A stretch of 64,000 bases of DNA. Origin: Pasteurella canis (GTDB lineage Bacteria > Pseudomonadota > Gammaproteobacteria > Enterobacterales > Pasteurellaceae). Below, one piece after another: positions 28,684 through 38,824 of the stretch. The stretch's first letter is position 1, and each line of letters opens with the position of its first letter. The position numbers were made by a program, and so were the translations under genes. The notes beneath the pieces are model-generated. The model searched no databases. It was given only the letters and a program-made list of their open reading frames with translations, and had not been told where the DNA came from. The DNA lies in the NCBI RefSeq assembly GCF_900454865.1, contig NZ_UGTV01000015.1, positions 434,001 through 498,000 of the forward strand. The letters are read 5' to 3'.

Positions 28684-31623
28684 TTAACCTAATAGTTTTG
28701 CCCAGATGTGCATAATAAATTCTCGTTCGGTTTGAAATTCTTGTGTGGATACAATAGGAGGAAGTCCTAATAAATTTAAATGATGAATACGATTACGTAG
28801 TGTGATATAAGATTGTTTCAATTGTATTGAAACTTCGTCAGAAATGACCGCACTTTCTACCATAATTTCAAAAATACGAACATTATCCGACCAGACTGAC
28901 AACTCAGGATGTTGTGGCGCATATGCCAACACCAGATACTGTGCAATAAACTCAATATCTGTAATACCGCCACGATCTGTTTTAATATTGAACTGATCCC
29001 TCTCTGTATTAGCAAGATGCTCATACATTTTTTCACGCATAGATATGACATCTGTTTTGAGTAGTTGGATATCACGTTGTGCAGAAAGGACTTTTTGACG
29101 GATGGTTTTAAATTGCTCACATAAGGATTGCTCGCCATAAACAGCACGACTGCGTACTAGTGCTTGTTTTTCCCAAGTCCAAGCTTCATTTAACTGGTAG
29201 TCTTCAAACGCAGAAATCGGGCTACATAATAAGCCTGATTCACCAGAAGGGCGTAAGCGCATATCAATGTCATAAAGAACACCAGCAAAAGTATTCATGC
29301 TAAAAATACTGATTATTTTTTGTGCCAAACGTAAGTAGAATTGGTGGCTATCAATACTACGTTTAGCACCAATGGTTTGGCTATTTTCAGCCGATTGGTA
29401 GAGAAAGACGAGATCTAAATCAGATTTATAACCTAATTCAATACCACCAAGTTTACCATAACCTACCACTGCAAACCCTTTTTCATTTTCTGCTAAGTGT
29501 GCAGGTATACCAAAGCGAGCACTGACTTGTTGCCAAGCAAGATTAACGACAGCTTCGATAATAGCCTCTGCTAGAAATGTAAGGTGATCACTGACTTTCA
29601 TAACAGGGAGCGCACCAAGGATATCGGCTGCCGCAATACGTAAGAGCGAAGTTTGTTTAAATTGGCGTAGACCATCAATAATCTGTTCTTCATCTTCAGG
29701 TGGTAAACGAAGTAAATATTGTTGTAATTCGCTCCGATATTGATCATGTGGAGGTGGATTTAAGAGAGCGTTACGATCAAGTAATTCATCGAGTAAAATA
29801 GGGTAACGAGCAACTTGTTCTGCAATCAATTTAGATTGTGAACAAAGCTCAATCAGTTGTGTGAGCACTTGTGGATGTTCTAATAATAACTCTAAATATG
29901 TCGTGCGAGTTAAGATTTTTTCTATAATATTGAGAATGCGAGGTAAAAGTGTATTGTATGCCTGATGAGCAAAAATGTGTTGCAGTAAATGTGGTAATAA
30001 TTGATTTAGCACCTCACGTCCGCGTGTACCAATTGGACGGCGAGATAAATCATGACGAAATTGTATTAATATATCAATAATATTATCCATATCTTGCAAA
30101 TTGACTTGATTTTCAATGAGCATTTGCTCAATTTCATTTTGCTCTAAATCTGCATCAAGGAAATCATTCCATAATTGCGTTGTTTCGCTGATGTCCTCTT
30201 TTTCTTCACCAATTAAATGGTTAAAAACAGCTCGCACGTTTTGTTGATGTCGAGATAGTACAGCATAAAAACTTTGCCAATCTGAAATTGGATAGACCAC
30301 ATTCTCTGCTTTACCATGATGATCTAATTGGGTGAATGTGCGAGTTGCTTCAACTAAACGAAGGCGATCTAACTCATTTTCAGGTAGCTGTTGTGTTTGT
30401 TGGTCATGAATCGCTTGCAGTATATTCTCAGTACGACGTAAAAATAAATAAGCCAGCTGCAAATCGTCTTTTTGTTGAGGAGTAATGAGTGAGAGTTTAC
30501 TAATTTCAGGCAGCAATTTTAATAATTCATGTTGTTGTAGTCGAATTTCTCGTCCACCTCGAATCAACTGGAAAACCTGCACGATGAACTCAATTTCTCG
30601 AATACCACCTGCGCCAAGTTTGATGTTATCAATTAAACCACGACGGCGTACTTCACGTTCAATTTTACTTTTCATTTCTCGTAAAGATTGAATCACACTA
30701 AAGTCAATATAACGACGATACACAAAAGGGCGGAGGAGTTGCTGTAAGAGCTTGACATTAGGATCTTGCGGACTTGCACCTAAAATACGCCCTTTGATCA
30801 TGGCATAGCGTTCCCAATCTCGGCCTTGTTCTTGGTAATATTGTTCTAATGCATTAAAACTCAATGCAAGTGCGCCATTTTCACCAAAAGGGCGTAGTCG
30901 CATATCTGTTCGGTATACAAAACCATCACTTGTATATTGATCTAGTGCATTAATTAAGCGTTGTCCTAAGCGAGTAAAAAATTTAGTATTTTCAATACTT
31001 CTTCTTGCCCCAACTGTTTCCCCATTACTTGGATAAGTAAAAATCAAATCAATATCGGAAGAAAAATTGAGTTCAAAGCCACCAAGCTTACCCATGCCTA
31101 GAATATATAATCGTTGTGCACAGCCTTCTGCATCGACTGGTGTGCCCATCTCTTCACATGCGCGTTCGTATAACCAATCTCGCGTAGCAATAATTACACT
31201 TTCAGCGAGTTGGGATAAACGAATAAAAATTTCTTCTACTGTACCTAAATTTAAACTTTGGCAAAAACTTAGCTTTGCCATTTCTCGATTACGAAATTGT
31301 CGCAGGATTTTGTAAAGTTGTTCTTCGGACTCTATCGTAGAGAGGCACTTTGTTAAACGTTCAGTGTACTCAGAACAATCTGATAAAGTGATTGGGTTCT
31401 GCCAACATTGATGTAAAAAGTGCGGTTGTTTTTTTAATGTTTCTGTAAAAAAATCAGAGAAACAAATCGCCGTATAAAGTTGTCCGATAGCTGTTTGAGG
31501 ATCATTTTTCTGTTGAGCAATTTGCTGAAAAATCGATGTATTATAGTGTTCAGGAAAATTCTGAAGTAAATTTTCAGCAAGTTGTTTGAGTGTGTGATCA
31601 AATTGAGCAAGGGAGAATGGCAT
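28684..31623 (-). CDS. glnE: Bifunctional glutamine synthetase adenylyltransferase/deadenylase
   Basis: Adds and removes AMP on glutamine synthetase in nitrogen control. 979 residues, full length. Two nucleotidyltransferase domains are visible: [19 protein letters not shown] in the N-terminal half (deadenylase) and [19 protein letters not shown] in the C-terminal half (adenylylase), each with its paired acidic residues (DIDL, DLDL) and a later [11 protein letters not shown] or [11 protein letters not shown] motif. It stands as a single gene here. Confidence 0.96.
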   Translation of the reverse strand: MPFSLAQFDHTLKQLAENLLQNFPEHYNTSIFQQIAQQKNDPQTAIGQLYTAICFSDFFTETLKKQPHFLHQCWQNPITLSDCSEYTERLTKCLSTIESEEQLYKILRQFRNREMAKLSFCQSLNLGTVEEIFIRLSQLAESVIIATRDWLYERACEEMGTPVDAEGCAQRLYILGMGKLGGFELNFSSDIDLIFTYPSNGETVGARRSIENTKFFTRLGQRLINALDQYTSDGFVYRTDMRLRPFGENGALALSFNALEQYYQEQGRDWERYAMIKGRILGASPQDPNVKLLQQLLRPFVYRRYIDFSVIQSLREMKSKIEREVRRRGLIDNIKLGAGGIREIEFIVQVFQLIRGGREIRLQQHELLKLLPEISKLSLITPQQKDDLQLAYLFLRRTENILQAIHDQQTQQLPENELDRLRLVEATRTFTQLDHHGKAENVVYPISDWQSFYAVLSRHQQNVRAVFNHLIGEEKEDISETTQLWNDFLDADLEQNEIEQMLIENQVNLQDMDNIIDILIQFRHDLSRRPIGTRGREVLNQLLPHLLQHIFAHQAYNTLLPRILNIIEKILTRTTYLELLLEHPQVLTQLIELCSQSKLIAEQVARYPILLDELLDRNALLNPPPHDQYRSELQQYLLRLPPEDEEQIIDGLRQFKQTSLLRIAAADILGALPVMKVSDHLTFLAEAIIEAVVNLAWQQVSARFGIPAHLAENEKGFAVVGYGKLGGIELGYKSDLDLVFLYQSAENSQTIGAKRSIDSHQFYLRLAQKIISIFSMNTFAGVLYDIDMRLRPSGESGLLCSPISAFEDYQLNEAWTWEKQALVRSRAVYGEQSLCEQFKTIRQKVLSAQRDIQLLKTDVISMREKMYEHLANTERDQFNIKTDRGGITDIEFIAQYLVLAYAPQHPELSVWSDNVRIFEIMVESAVISDEVSIQLKQSYITLRNRIHHLNLLGLPPIVSTQEFQTEREFIMHIWAKLLG

Positions 31624-31773
31624 AAACTATCCTATGATTAAAGAATAAAGGTCAATAATCCTAAGCCAATGAGTTTAATGGCTCACTGTCTGACTTTAGC
31701 ATGAAACGGCAGTTTTTTATATTGTAGAAAATAAATCTTGTTCTTTTTCTACGAAATATTATAGACTTATTCA

Positions 31774-31852
31774 CCTAGTCGGGGTGCTGATAATAAGCTG
31801 AGATAATACCCGTGAACCTGATGCAGTTAATACTGACGTAGGAAACTAACAG
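31774..31852 (+). ncRNA. TPP riboswitch (THI element) upstream of thiBPQ
   Basis: The thiamine pyrophosphate aptamer is clear: GGGGTGCTGATAATAAGCTGA with the CTGAGA core at about 31798-31803, then ACCCGTGAACCTGATGCAG and the 3' part TGACGTAGGAAACTA. It ends about 48 bases before the thiB start. No obvious intrinsic terminator follows, so control may be at translation initiation of thiB. Confidence 0.95.
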
Positions 31853-31899
31853 TCATTATTGCTGTGTACTTTTTTGCTGATATCACAAGAGAGGACACA

Positions 31900-32913
31900 A
31901 TGTCTAAATTAAAAATATCTTTTCTATTAACCGCACTTTCTGCTTTTTCTGCCACTGTATTTGCACAAAGCCAAACAGTGCAAACAGTGAATGTGTATAC
32001 TTATGATTCTTTTACTTCAGAATGGGGAGCGGGTCCAAAAATCAAACTTGCTTTTGAAAAAGCTTATCCACAATGCCAAGTGAATTTCACTGCACTGAGT
32101 GATTCTGGTACCATGTTTAACCGATTACGTTTAGAAGGCAAAAAAACAAAAGCAGATGTAGTTGTTGGTTTAGATAATTATGCATTAGAAGAAGCTGAAA
32201 AGAGCGGTTTATTTGCAAAAAATAATATCGACCTATCTCAACTTTCCTTACCAATAGAATGGAAAAATCAAACATTTCTCCCTTATGATTTTGGACAATT
32301 TGCCTTTATTTATGACAAAACCAAAGTCTCAAATCCACCAAAAAGTTTAAAGGAATTAGTTGAGCGCCAAGATTTGAAAGTAATCTATCAAGATCCACGT
32401 ACTAGCAGTGTTGGACGCGGTTTGTTAATTTGGATGAATAGCGTGTATCCACAAAATGAAATAGAAAATGCGTGGAAATCGTTAGCAAAACATACAGTTA
32501 CTGTGGGTAAAGGTTGGTCTGATACTTATGGCGCATTTTTGAAAGATGAAGCGGATTTAGTAGTGAGCTATAGTACGTCGCCATTATATCACTTAGTATT
32601 TGAGCAGAAAGATCAGTATACAGCGACTGAATTTGCCGAAGGTGGGGTCTTACAAATCGAAACAGCTGCGAAAGTGGTTGATCGTAATAATGCTTGTGCC
32701 GATCATTTTTTAGGCTTCTTACTGCAGCCAGAAGCGCAACAACATTTAGTTACAAGTAATGTGATGCTACCTGTAATAAATGGCAAAATTGATCCGCACT
32801 TTGATGCCTTAAAAGAAAAACAATTAAAAACGAGGGTGTTAGATACTCGTAAAGTAAATGCAGAGCAGCTTAAAAACTGGATTGCTGTTTGGCAAGCAGC
32901 TTTGACGAAGTAA
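31900..32913 (+). CDS. thiB: Thiamine/TPP ABC transporter, periplasmic binding protein
   Basis: Delivers thiamine, thiamine phosphate or TPP to the ThiPQ importer. 337 residues from the ATG at 31900, which follows AGAGGACACA and opens the signal peptide MSKLKISFLLTALSAFSATVFA; the frame extends 12 codons upstream into the riboswitch tail and is not used. Family motifs are NVYTYDSFTSEWGAGPKIK, DVVVGLDNYALEEA, LPYDFGQFAFIYD, YQDPRTSSVGRGLL and GWSDTYGAFLKDEADLV. An uptake signal falls within the signal-peptide codons. First gene of thiBPQ under the TPP riboswitch. Confidence 0.96.
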   Translation: MSKLKISFLLTALSAFSATVFAQSQTVQTVNVYTYDSFTSEWGAGPKIKLAFEKAYPQCQVNFTALSDSGTMFNRLRLEGKKTKADVVVGLDNYALEEAEKSGLFAKNNIDLSQLSLPIEWKNQTFLPYDFGQFAFIYDKTKVSNPPKSLKELVERQDLKVIYQDPRTSSVGRGLLIWMNSVYPQNEIENAWKSLAKHTVTVGKGWSDTYGAFLKDEADLVVSYSTSPLYHLVFEQKDQYTATEFAEGGVLQIETAAKVVDRNNACADHFLGFLLQPEAQQHLVTSNVMLPVINGKIDPHFDALKEKQLKTRVLDTRKVNAEQLKNWIAVWQAALTK

Positions 32914-32923
32914 TGCTTTTGTT

Positions 32924-34534
32924 ATGCCTATGCGTTTTTTCCATCAGAATTTCCGCCCAACACATTATGTGGGCGGAATTTTTGTCATTACCTTTCTCTT
33001 GCTATTTTGTGGTAGTGCGTTATTTTCGCTTTGTTCTGTACAAGGGAATTACAGTTGGCAGGCGTTAATTCATGATCAGTATTTACATCACGTGTTAGCT
33101 TTTAGCTTGTGGCAAGCTTTTTTATCTGCAGTTTTATCCATCTTATTCGGTTTTCTTGTTGCGCGTGCTTTTTTTTATCAACATTTCAATGGCAAGCGGT
33201 TTATTCTTAAGCTCTTTTCGTTAACATTTGTTTTACCATCTTTAGTCGCTATTTTTGGATTACTCGGTGTGTATGGTGGCTCAGGCTGGCTAGCTAAGTT
33301 TAGCATCTTTTTAGGGAGTGATTGGACTCCCAATATTTATGGTTTAACGGGCATCTTAATCGCACATTTGTTCTTTAATATTCCGTTAGCTTGTAAAATG
33401 TTCTTGCAATGTTTACAAAGTATCCCAGTTCAACAACGCCAGTTAGCTGCTCAGTTGAATTTACGTGGTTGGCAATTTATCCGTTTGATTGAACTCCCTT
33501 ATTTGCGCCAACAATTTTTTTCAGCATTTATGTTAATTTTTATGCTTTGCTTCACTAGCTTTGCAATAGTCTTAACATTAGGTGGTGGACCCAAATACAC
33601 AACATTAGAAGTAGCAATCTATCAGGCTATTTTATTTGAATTTGATTTAGCTAAAGCGGCCTTATTTGCGCTATTACAATGTGTGATTTGCTTTATGTTA
33701 TTTATCTTTAGTAGTTTATGGGGAAATGCCTCAACAGTAGCATTACATAGCAAAAATCATTGGCAAGATAAACAGTCAAGTGCGGTACAAATTTGGCAGG
33801 GTTGCTTAATTGTCGTCGTGACTGGATTTGTATTATTGCCATTATTTAACACTGCGGTTTCTGCTTTTTTTTCGGGTAAGTTTTTTAGTTTATGGGCTAG
33901 TGAACAACTTTGGCGTGCATTAGGTTACTCTTTTCTGATTGCACCTACTGCTGCATTGTTAGCTGTTTTGATGTCAGTCATATTATTACTCTTAGTAAGA
34001 CGTTTGACTTGGTTACATTATCATCTATTCGCACAAAGTCTTCTGAATATTGGTACGATGATTTTGGCTATTCCAACACTTGTTCTAGCCATTGGCTTAT
34101 TTATGTTATTACGTGAGATTGATTTTTCCACCATACACCTGTTTGCTATTGTAGTATGTTGTAATGCATTGATGGCAATGCCTTTTGTATTGCGTATTCT
34201 AGCCGTACCAATGCAGAACAACATGTTGTATTACGAAAAATTATGTGAGTCTTTGAATATTCAAGGTTGGCAACGTTTTAAATTAATTGAGTGGCAGGCG
34301 TTACGTGCGCCAATGCAGTATGCGTTTGCATTAGCTTGTACATTATCTTTAGGTGATTTTACGGCGATTGCGTTGTTTGGTAGCCAAGATTTTACCTCAT
34401 TACCACATTTGCTTTATCAGCAACTTGGTCATTATCGTAGTCAAGAGGCATCAGTGACAGCTTTTATTTTATTATTACTATGCTTGTTGATCTTTGTGGT
34501 GATTGAACGACAAAAGGAAGAGACTAATGATTAA
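32924..34534 (+). CDS. thiP: Thiamine/TPP ABC transporter, permease
   Basis: Inner-membrane permease, 536 residues with about 12 hydrophobic helices, arranged as two fused permease halves. Each half has an EAA-type loop ([18 protein letters not shown] in the first; [17 protein letters not shown] in the second). It starts 10 bases after thiB, and its end overlaps the thiQ start by 8 bases. Confidence 0.95.
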   Translation: MPMRFFHQNFRPTHYVGGIFVITFLLLFCGSALFSLCSVQGNYSWQALIHDQYLHHVLAFSLWQAFLSAVLSILFGFLVARAFFYQHFNGKRFILKLFSLTFVLPSLVAIFGLLGVYGGSGWLAKFSIFLGSDWTPNIYGLTGILIAHLFFNIPLACKMFLQCLQSIPVQQRQLAAQLNLRGWQFIRLIELPYLRQQFFSAFMLIFMLCFTSFAIVLTLGGGPKYTTLEVAIYQAILFEFDLAKAALFALLQCVICFMLFIFSSLWGNASTVALHSKNHWQDKQSSAVQIWQGCLIVVVTGFVLLPLFNTAVSAFFSGKFFSLWASEQLWRALGYSFLIAPTAALLAVLMSVILLLLVRRLTWLHYHLFAQSLLNIGTMILAIPTLVLAIGLFMLLREIDFSTIHLFAIVVCCNALMAMPFVLRILAVPMQNNMLYYEKLCESLNIQGWQRFKLIEWQALRAPMQYAFALACTLSLGDFTAIALFGSQDFTSLPHLLYQQLGHYRSQEASVTAFILLLLCLLIFVVIERQKEETND

Positions 34535-35183
34535 ATTAGAACAAGTTCGTTTTGAATATAAAAATGTAGATTTTCTGTTTGATTTGTCTATTCCAGTACA
34601 CCAAAAAGTTGCAATTGTGGGAGCAAGTGGTTCAGGTAAAAGCACTTTACTGAATTTATTAGCGGGCTTTGAGTTTGCCACACAAGGTATTATTTGGTTG
34701 AATAATGAAAATCACACACAAAGCCAGCCCCATCAACGCCCTGTATCCATGTTATTTCAAGAAAATAATTTATTTATGCATTTAACAGTGGCACAAAATA
34801 TCGCTTTAGGATTAAAACCCAGTTTAAAATTGAGTACACTTGAAAACCAGCAAGTAGAACAAGTGGCAAGTGCGGTTGGCTTAGGAAAATTATTAGCGCA
34901 ATCACCAAAAAATTTATCGGGTGGGCAAAAACAGCGTGTCGCATTAGCGCGTTGTTTATTGCGTGATAAACCGATTTTATTATTAGATGAGCCTTTTTCA
35001 GCCTTAGATCCCGAATTACGTGCAGAAATGCTGCACTTAATTTTAACACTATGCGATGATAAAAAATTAACCTTGTTGATGGTGACACATCAATTAAGTG
35101 AAATTCGAGATAAAGTTGATCGTATTATTCAAATTAAAAATGGTAGGATCAGTGATTTATCACTTTTAGATTCGTCGGTTTAA
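34527..35183 (+). CDS. thiQ: Thiamine/TPP ABC transporter, ATPase
   Basis: ATP-binding subunit of ThiBPQ. 218 residues from the ATG at 34527 (binding site AGGAAG), which overlaps thiP; an upstream ATG in frame adds eight unrelated residues. Walker [10 protein letters not shown] (about 32-40), signature LSGGQKQRV, Walker [13 protein letters not shown] and the switch histidine in VTHQL are intact. It includes an uptake signal at 34868-34876. Confidence 0.96.
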   Translation: MIKLEQVRFEYKNVDFLFDLSIPVHQKVAIVGASGSGKSTLLNLLAGFEFATQGIIWLNNENHTQSQPHQRPVSMLFQENNLFMHLTVAQNIALGLKPSLKLSTLENQQVEQVASAVGLGKLLAQSPKNLSGGQKQRVALARCLLRDKPILLLDEPFSALDPELRAEMLHLILTLCDDKKLTLLMVTHQLSEIRDKVDRIIQIKNGRISDLSLLDSSV

Positions 35184-35228
35184 TGGAAAATAGACCGTAT
35201 TTTCACAGTATAAAAACGGAAAACAACT

Positions 35229-36242
35229 ATGACAATGACAACATCTTTTCAAGTTAGAACCCTCACACCTCACCCATCTCTCGAGTATTGGTCGGTTTGT
35301 AAAGTCGAAGCATTATTTGAAACGCCTTTCTTGGATTTAGTCTATCGTGCTGCACAAGTGCATCGTGAAAACTTTAATCCAAAAGCTATTCAGCTATCTA
35401 CCTTAATGTCAATTAAAACAGGCGGTTGTCCAGAGGATTGTGGCTACTGTCCACAGTCTGCTCGTTATCAAACTGGCGTACAAAATCAACAATTATTAGA
35501 GATTGATGAAATTGTTGAGAAAGCAAAAATTGCGAAAGCACGTGGAGCAGGGCGTTTTTGTATGGGGGCTGCGTGGCGTGGTCCAAAACCAAAAGATGTG
35601 GCAAAAATTACTGAAATTATTAAGGCAGTAAAAGCATTAGGTTTAGAAACCTGTGGGACATTTGGTTTGTTACAAGACGGCATGGCAGAAGATTTGAAAG
35701 CAGCAGGGTTAGATTACTACAACCATAATTTAGATACTGCGCCAGAGCATTATCATAATGTGATTGGTACACGTCAGTTTGATGATCGTATTAACACTTT
35801 AGGTAAAGTTCGCAAAGCAGGCTTAAAAGTATGCTGCGGTGGGATTGTTGGGATGAATGAAACACGCAAAGAACGTGCAGGTTTAATTGCAAGCCTTGCC
35901 AACTTAGATCCACAGCCTGAATCTGTGCCAATAAATCAATTAGTCAAAGTCGAAGGTACACCATTAGCAGAAGCAGCAGAATTAGATTGGACAGAATTTG
36001 TGCGAACTATTGCTGTTGCACGGATTACGATGCCGAAAAGCTATGTGCGTTTATCAGCAGGGCGCCAAGGGATGTCTGAAGAAATGCAAGCGATGTGTTT
36101 TATGGCTGGTGCGAATTCTATTTTCTATGGTGATAAGTTATTAGTAACGGGGAATCCAGAGGAAGATGGTGATCAATTATTAATGGCTAAATTGGATCTG
36201 GAACCAGAAACAGAAGAAAATCGCTATCGTTCAGAAACATGA
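35229..36242 (+). CDS. bioB: Biotin synthase
   Basis: Radical SAM enzyme that inserts sulfur into dethiobiotin. 337 residues. The radical SAM cysteines are in [12 protein letters not shown] (CxxxCxxC, about residues 59-67); [33 protein letters not shown] and the C-terminal RLSAGRQGM and [15 protein letters not shown] are all conserved. It starts only 45 bases after thiQ with no terminator between, so it may be read from the TPP-riboswitch transcript. Other bio genes are not in this window. Confidence 0.97.
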   Translation: MTMTTSFQVRTLTPHPSLEYWSVCKVEALFETPFLDLVYRAAQVHRENFNPKAIQLSTLMSIKTGGCPEDCGYCPQSARYQTGVQNQQLLEIDEIVEKAKIAKARGAGRFCMGAAWRGPKPKDVAKITEIIKAVKALGLETCGTFGLLQDGMAEDLKAAGLDYYNHNLDTAPEHYHNVIGTRQFDDRINTLGKVRKAGLKVCCGGIVGMNETRKERAGLIASLANLDPQPESVPINQLVKVEGTPLAEAAELDWTEFVRTIAVARITMPKSYVRLSAGRQGMSEEMQAMCFMAGANSIFYGDKLLVTGNPEEDGDQLLMAKLDLEPETEENRYRSET

Positions 36243-36284
36243 TTAAGCTAAGGCTTATTTGAACTAAATAAGATTATTACACTT

Positions 36285-36333
36285 AAAATCTACACTTTAT
36301 TTATCTAGAAAATAAAAAAGTGTAGATTTTTTT
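36285..36333 (+). terminator. bioB terminator
   Basis: AAAATCTACACTTT (36285-36298) pairs with the complementary AAAGTGTAGATTTT, ending in a T run at 36333. It closes the thi-bioB unit. Confidence 0.85.
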
Positions 36334-36436
36334 ATATTTAAAACAAAATGTCCAGAGAATAATAAGAGATTGGAGCAGTTCATTTTAAAAACAAATCTAT
36401 GGCGTATTTCGTTCAAAATACATACTTTTAATATAT

Positions 36437-36455
36437 AATGATAATTGTTATCATT
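36437..36455. promoter_or_regulatory. Fur box upstream of the TonB receptor/hydrolase/ABC operon
   Basis: AATGATAATTGTTATCATT is a perfect palindrome (8-bp arms around TTG) close to the Fur consensus. It lies about 30 bases before the receptor start. Confidence 0.85.
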
Positions 36456-36485
36456 TAGTTAAATAAAAGTATGGATATGTTAATT

Positions 36486-38750
36486 ATGCAAATCAAACCA
36501 CGTTATATCGCGCAATTTGTTTCTCTTACATTGACAGGAGCTGCATTTGCACAATCACCTCAACCTGTTGAACTCATGCCTATTATTGTGTCATCACAAA
36601 CAGCGGATAGTACTTATGTCACGCATACGCAATCTACGGTTACTCAAGAACAATTAAAACGGACTGGGGCACAAAATATTGAAGATATTGTTAAATATGA
36701 TCCTAGTGTGGATGTCGATACTGACAATATGCGTATGGGACATAATGGATATAATATTCGTGGGATTCGTCATCAACGAATTCAAATGAATATTGATGGT
36801 ATACCTTTAGCTGAGCCTTTTGAGGATGCTGGTCCACGTGTAGGTCGTAATATTTCTGCAAAACTTGGCGTGGATGTGGTTGAGCCTGAAACTTTACGAC
36901 AAGTGGATATCGATAAATCAGGTAATTCTGCTTTATATGGTAATGGTGCATTAGGGGGCAGTATTAATATGATGACTTACAATCCAAGTGATTTTGTACA
37001 TACTGATAAGCCATTTCATGCAGGATTAAAGTATGGTTATCGTAGTACTTATAATGCTCATACTAAAACTGCAACATTAGCTGGACATTCTCAGTTTGTT
37101 GAGGGCTTATTAATGCTTACTCATCGTGATAGCAAAGAGCTCGAAAACTTTGCAGAAAATGATGTGAATGGTGATAACAAAACGGTCGCAAATGATCAAG
37201 TAATAAGAGGGAAAAATGTTTTGGCAAAATTAAACTTTAGCCACAATGTTCATCGCCTCGAATTCACGTTTGAACACTATGAGCGTCGAGTTAATACACA
37301 ACGTGAAGAATTGTTAAAAACGACTTCACGTCCACTAAGACAGCAAGCACCAAATTCTCCTCCTATTATTAGAACAGATAAAATTTCAACAGCGACTTCT
37401 TTAGATAAATTTACTCGTGAACGTATGGGATTCATTTATCGTTATTTACCTGAAAATCACTGGCTAGACGAAATAAATTTCCAAGGTTATTCCCAACGTT
37501 TAAAAATTCATGATACGACCTATCAATATTCTGAAAGCTTCGCTTCTAATGGAAATAAATTAAATGAGACAACAAAAAATAATAACCGACTAGCACATAC
37601 GATCTATGGAGTGAAGTCTGAGTTAAAAACAGATTTTGAAACAGGAACAGTGAGTCATCGTTTATCTAACAGTATTGAGTTTAGACGAGATGAATTAGAC
37701 CGTGTAAGAGCAGAGGATTATCAAATCCAGTCTAGAAACCCATCAATACAAAATACACAATTTCGTTTATTTCCAAAAACAGTGACTAAAAATTATAGTT
37801 TAAGCTTACAGGATCAAATGACTTTTACAAATGATGTGGCGTTAAATATTGCTTTACGCTATCAATACGAAGAACGTCGTTTTAAAGGAAGCCATTTAGA
37901 CACTACACCAAATCAAGATAAAGCGGCGGTGAATAAAAAATTAACTTATAGCACTTTATCACCAAGCGTACGTTTACATATTCCACTTTCTGAAAATTTA
38001 GCATTATTAGCAGGTTATGCTTATGCCAAGAAATTACCGAATCCACAATATATTGGTGTCGGTGCTGAAATGAATATGGGACCTCAAGGAAAATATAAAA
38101 TTAATCCAAATCCGAATTTAAAACCTGAAGAAGCAAATAGTTTTGATCTTGGTTTGCTTTATAGCACGGATACGTTCAAAGCACGTTTAAATACTTATTA
38201 TAACCAATACAAAAATTTCCTCAGTCCAGAGCAAGTATTACCACCTTGCCAAGGCTGTTTGAGAGAAGTGTACTATAGCAATAAAGGTAGGGTGAAAACC
38301 TATGGTGCTGAGTTGTTTACGGCATGGCAATTTACAAATAATTGGTCATTCACTAATACAGTAGCTTGGATGAAAGGTTATGCCTTAACGCCGAAAAAGC
38401 CATTAACTACAGCTCACCCTTTGAATGGTGTTATCGGAGTGGAATACGCGCAAGATACATGGGGTGTTGGTACAAAATTCCGCTGGTCTGATAAAAAACG
38501 TAAGGCAGGTACTTATATCGATAAAGGTGTTGAATATTCTTACTTTAAAGCACCTGGCTATGGTGTATGGGATCTAACAGCTTATTATCAACCAGTGAAA
38601 CAAATTGAAATTCGTGCAGGTGTGTTCAATTTATTTGATAAAAAATATTGGACATTTGGCGATGTTGTTGAGACACCTAACAATAGTATGATTGATCGCT
38701 ATACTCAACCAGGACGTAATTATGCTGTTAATGTGGAATTAAAATTCTAA
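36486..38750 (+). CDS. TonB-dependent outer-membrane receptor (haemoglobin/transferrin/lactoferrin-receptor family)
   Basis: Ligand-gated outer-membrane channel driven by TonB. 754 residues from the ATG at 36486; an ATG 15 bases earlier is in frame but has no binding site. A signal peptide ends near AFAQ. The plug shows MPIIVSSQ (TonB-box-like), QEQLKRTGAQNIEDIVKYDPSV, NIRGIRHQRIQMNIDGIPL and SALYGNGALGGSINM; the barrel includes NPNLKPEEANSFDLG and ends in VELKF. The usual haem-receptor FRAP box is replaced by KKLPNPQ, and a C-x2-C pair (PPCQGC) falls in a predicted surface loop near residue 600. First gene of a five-gene import operon. The ligand is unproven: haem and a siderophore are both possible. 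Confidence 0.85.
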   Translation: MQIKPRYIAQFVSLTLTGAAFAQSPQPVELMPIIVSSQTADSTYVTHTQSTVTQEQLKRTGAQNIEDIVKYDPSVDVDTDNMRMGHNGYNIRGIRHQRIQMNIDGIPLAEPFEDAGPRVGRNISAKLGVDVVEPETLRQVDIDKSGNSALYGNGALGGSINMMTYNPSDFVHTDKPFHAGLKYGYRSTYNAHTKTATLAGHSQFVEGLLMLTHRDSKELENFAENDVNGDNKTVANDQVIRGKNVLAKLNFSHNVHRLEFTFEHYERRVNTQREELLKTTSRPLRQQAPNSPPIIRTDKISTATSLDKFTRERMGFIYRYLPENHWLDEINFQGYSQRLKIHDTTYQYSESFASNGNKLNETTKNNNRLAHTIYGVKSELKTDFETGTVSHRLSNSIEFRRDELDRVRAEDYQIQSRNPSIQNTQFRLFPKTVTKNYSLSLQDQMTFTNDVALNIALRYQYEERRFKGSHLDTTPNQDKAAVNKKLTYSTLSPSVRLHIPLSENLALLAGYAYAKKLPNPQYIGVGAEMNMGPQGKYKINPNPNLKPEEANSFDLGLLYSTDTFKARLNTYYNQYKNFLSPEQVLPPCQGCLREVYYSNKGRVKTYGAELFTAWQFTNNWSFTNTVAWMKGYALTPKKPLTTAHPLNGVIGVEYAQDTWGVGTKFRWSDKKRKAGTYIDKGVEYSYFKAPGYGVWDLTAYYQPVKQIEIRAGVFNLFDKKYWTFGDVVETPNNSMIDRYTQPGRNYAVNVELKF

Positions 38751-38762
38751 ACTGAACTGAAC

Positions 38763-38805
38763 GTGCGGTGTATATCTGCCAAATTTTAGCAAAAGCACCG
38801 CACTT
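38763..38805 (+). terminator. USS-containing hairpin between receptor and hydrolase genes
   Basis: GTGCGGTG (38763-38770) pairs with CACCGCAC (38796-38803), followed by T5. The second arm is a full uptake signal. It probably lowers read-through from the receptor gene into the rest of the operon rather than stopping it. Confidence 0.5.
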
Positions 38806-38824
38806 TTTATGTAAAGAGGAAAAA

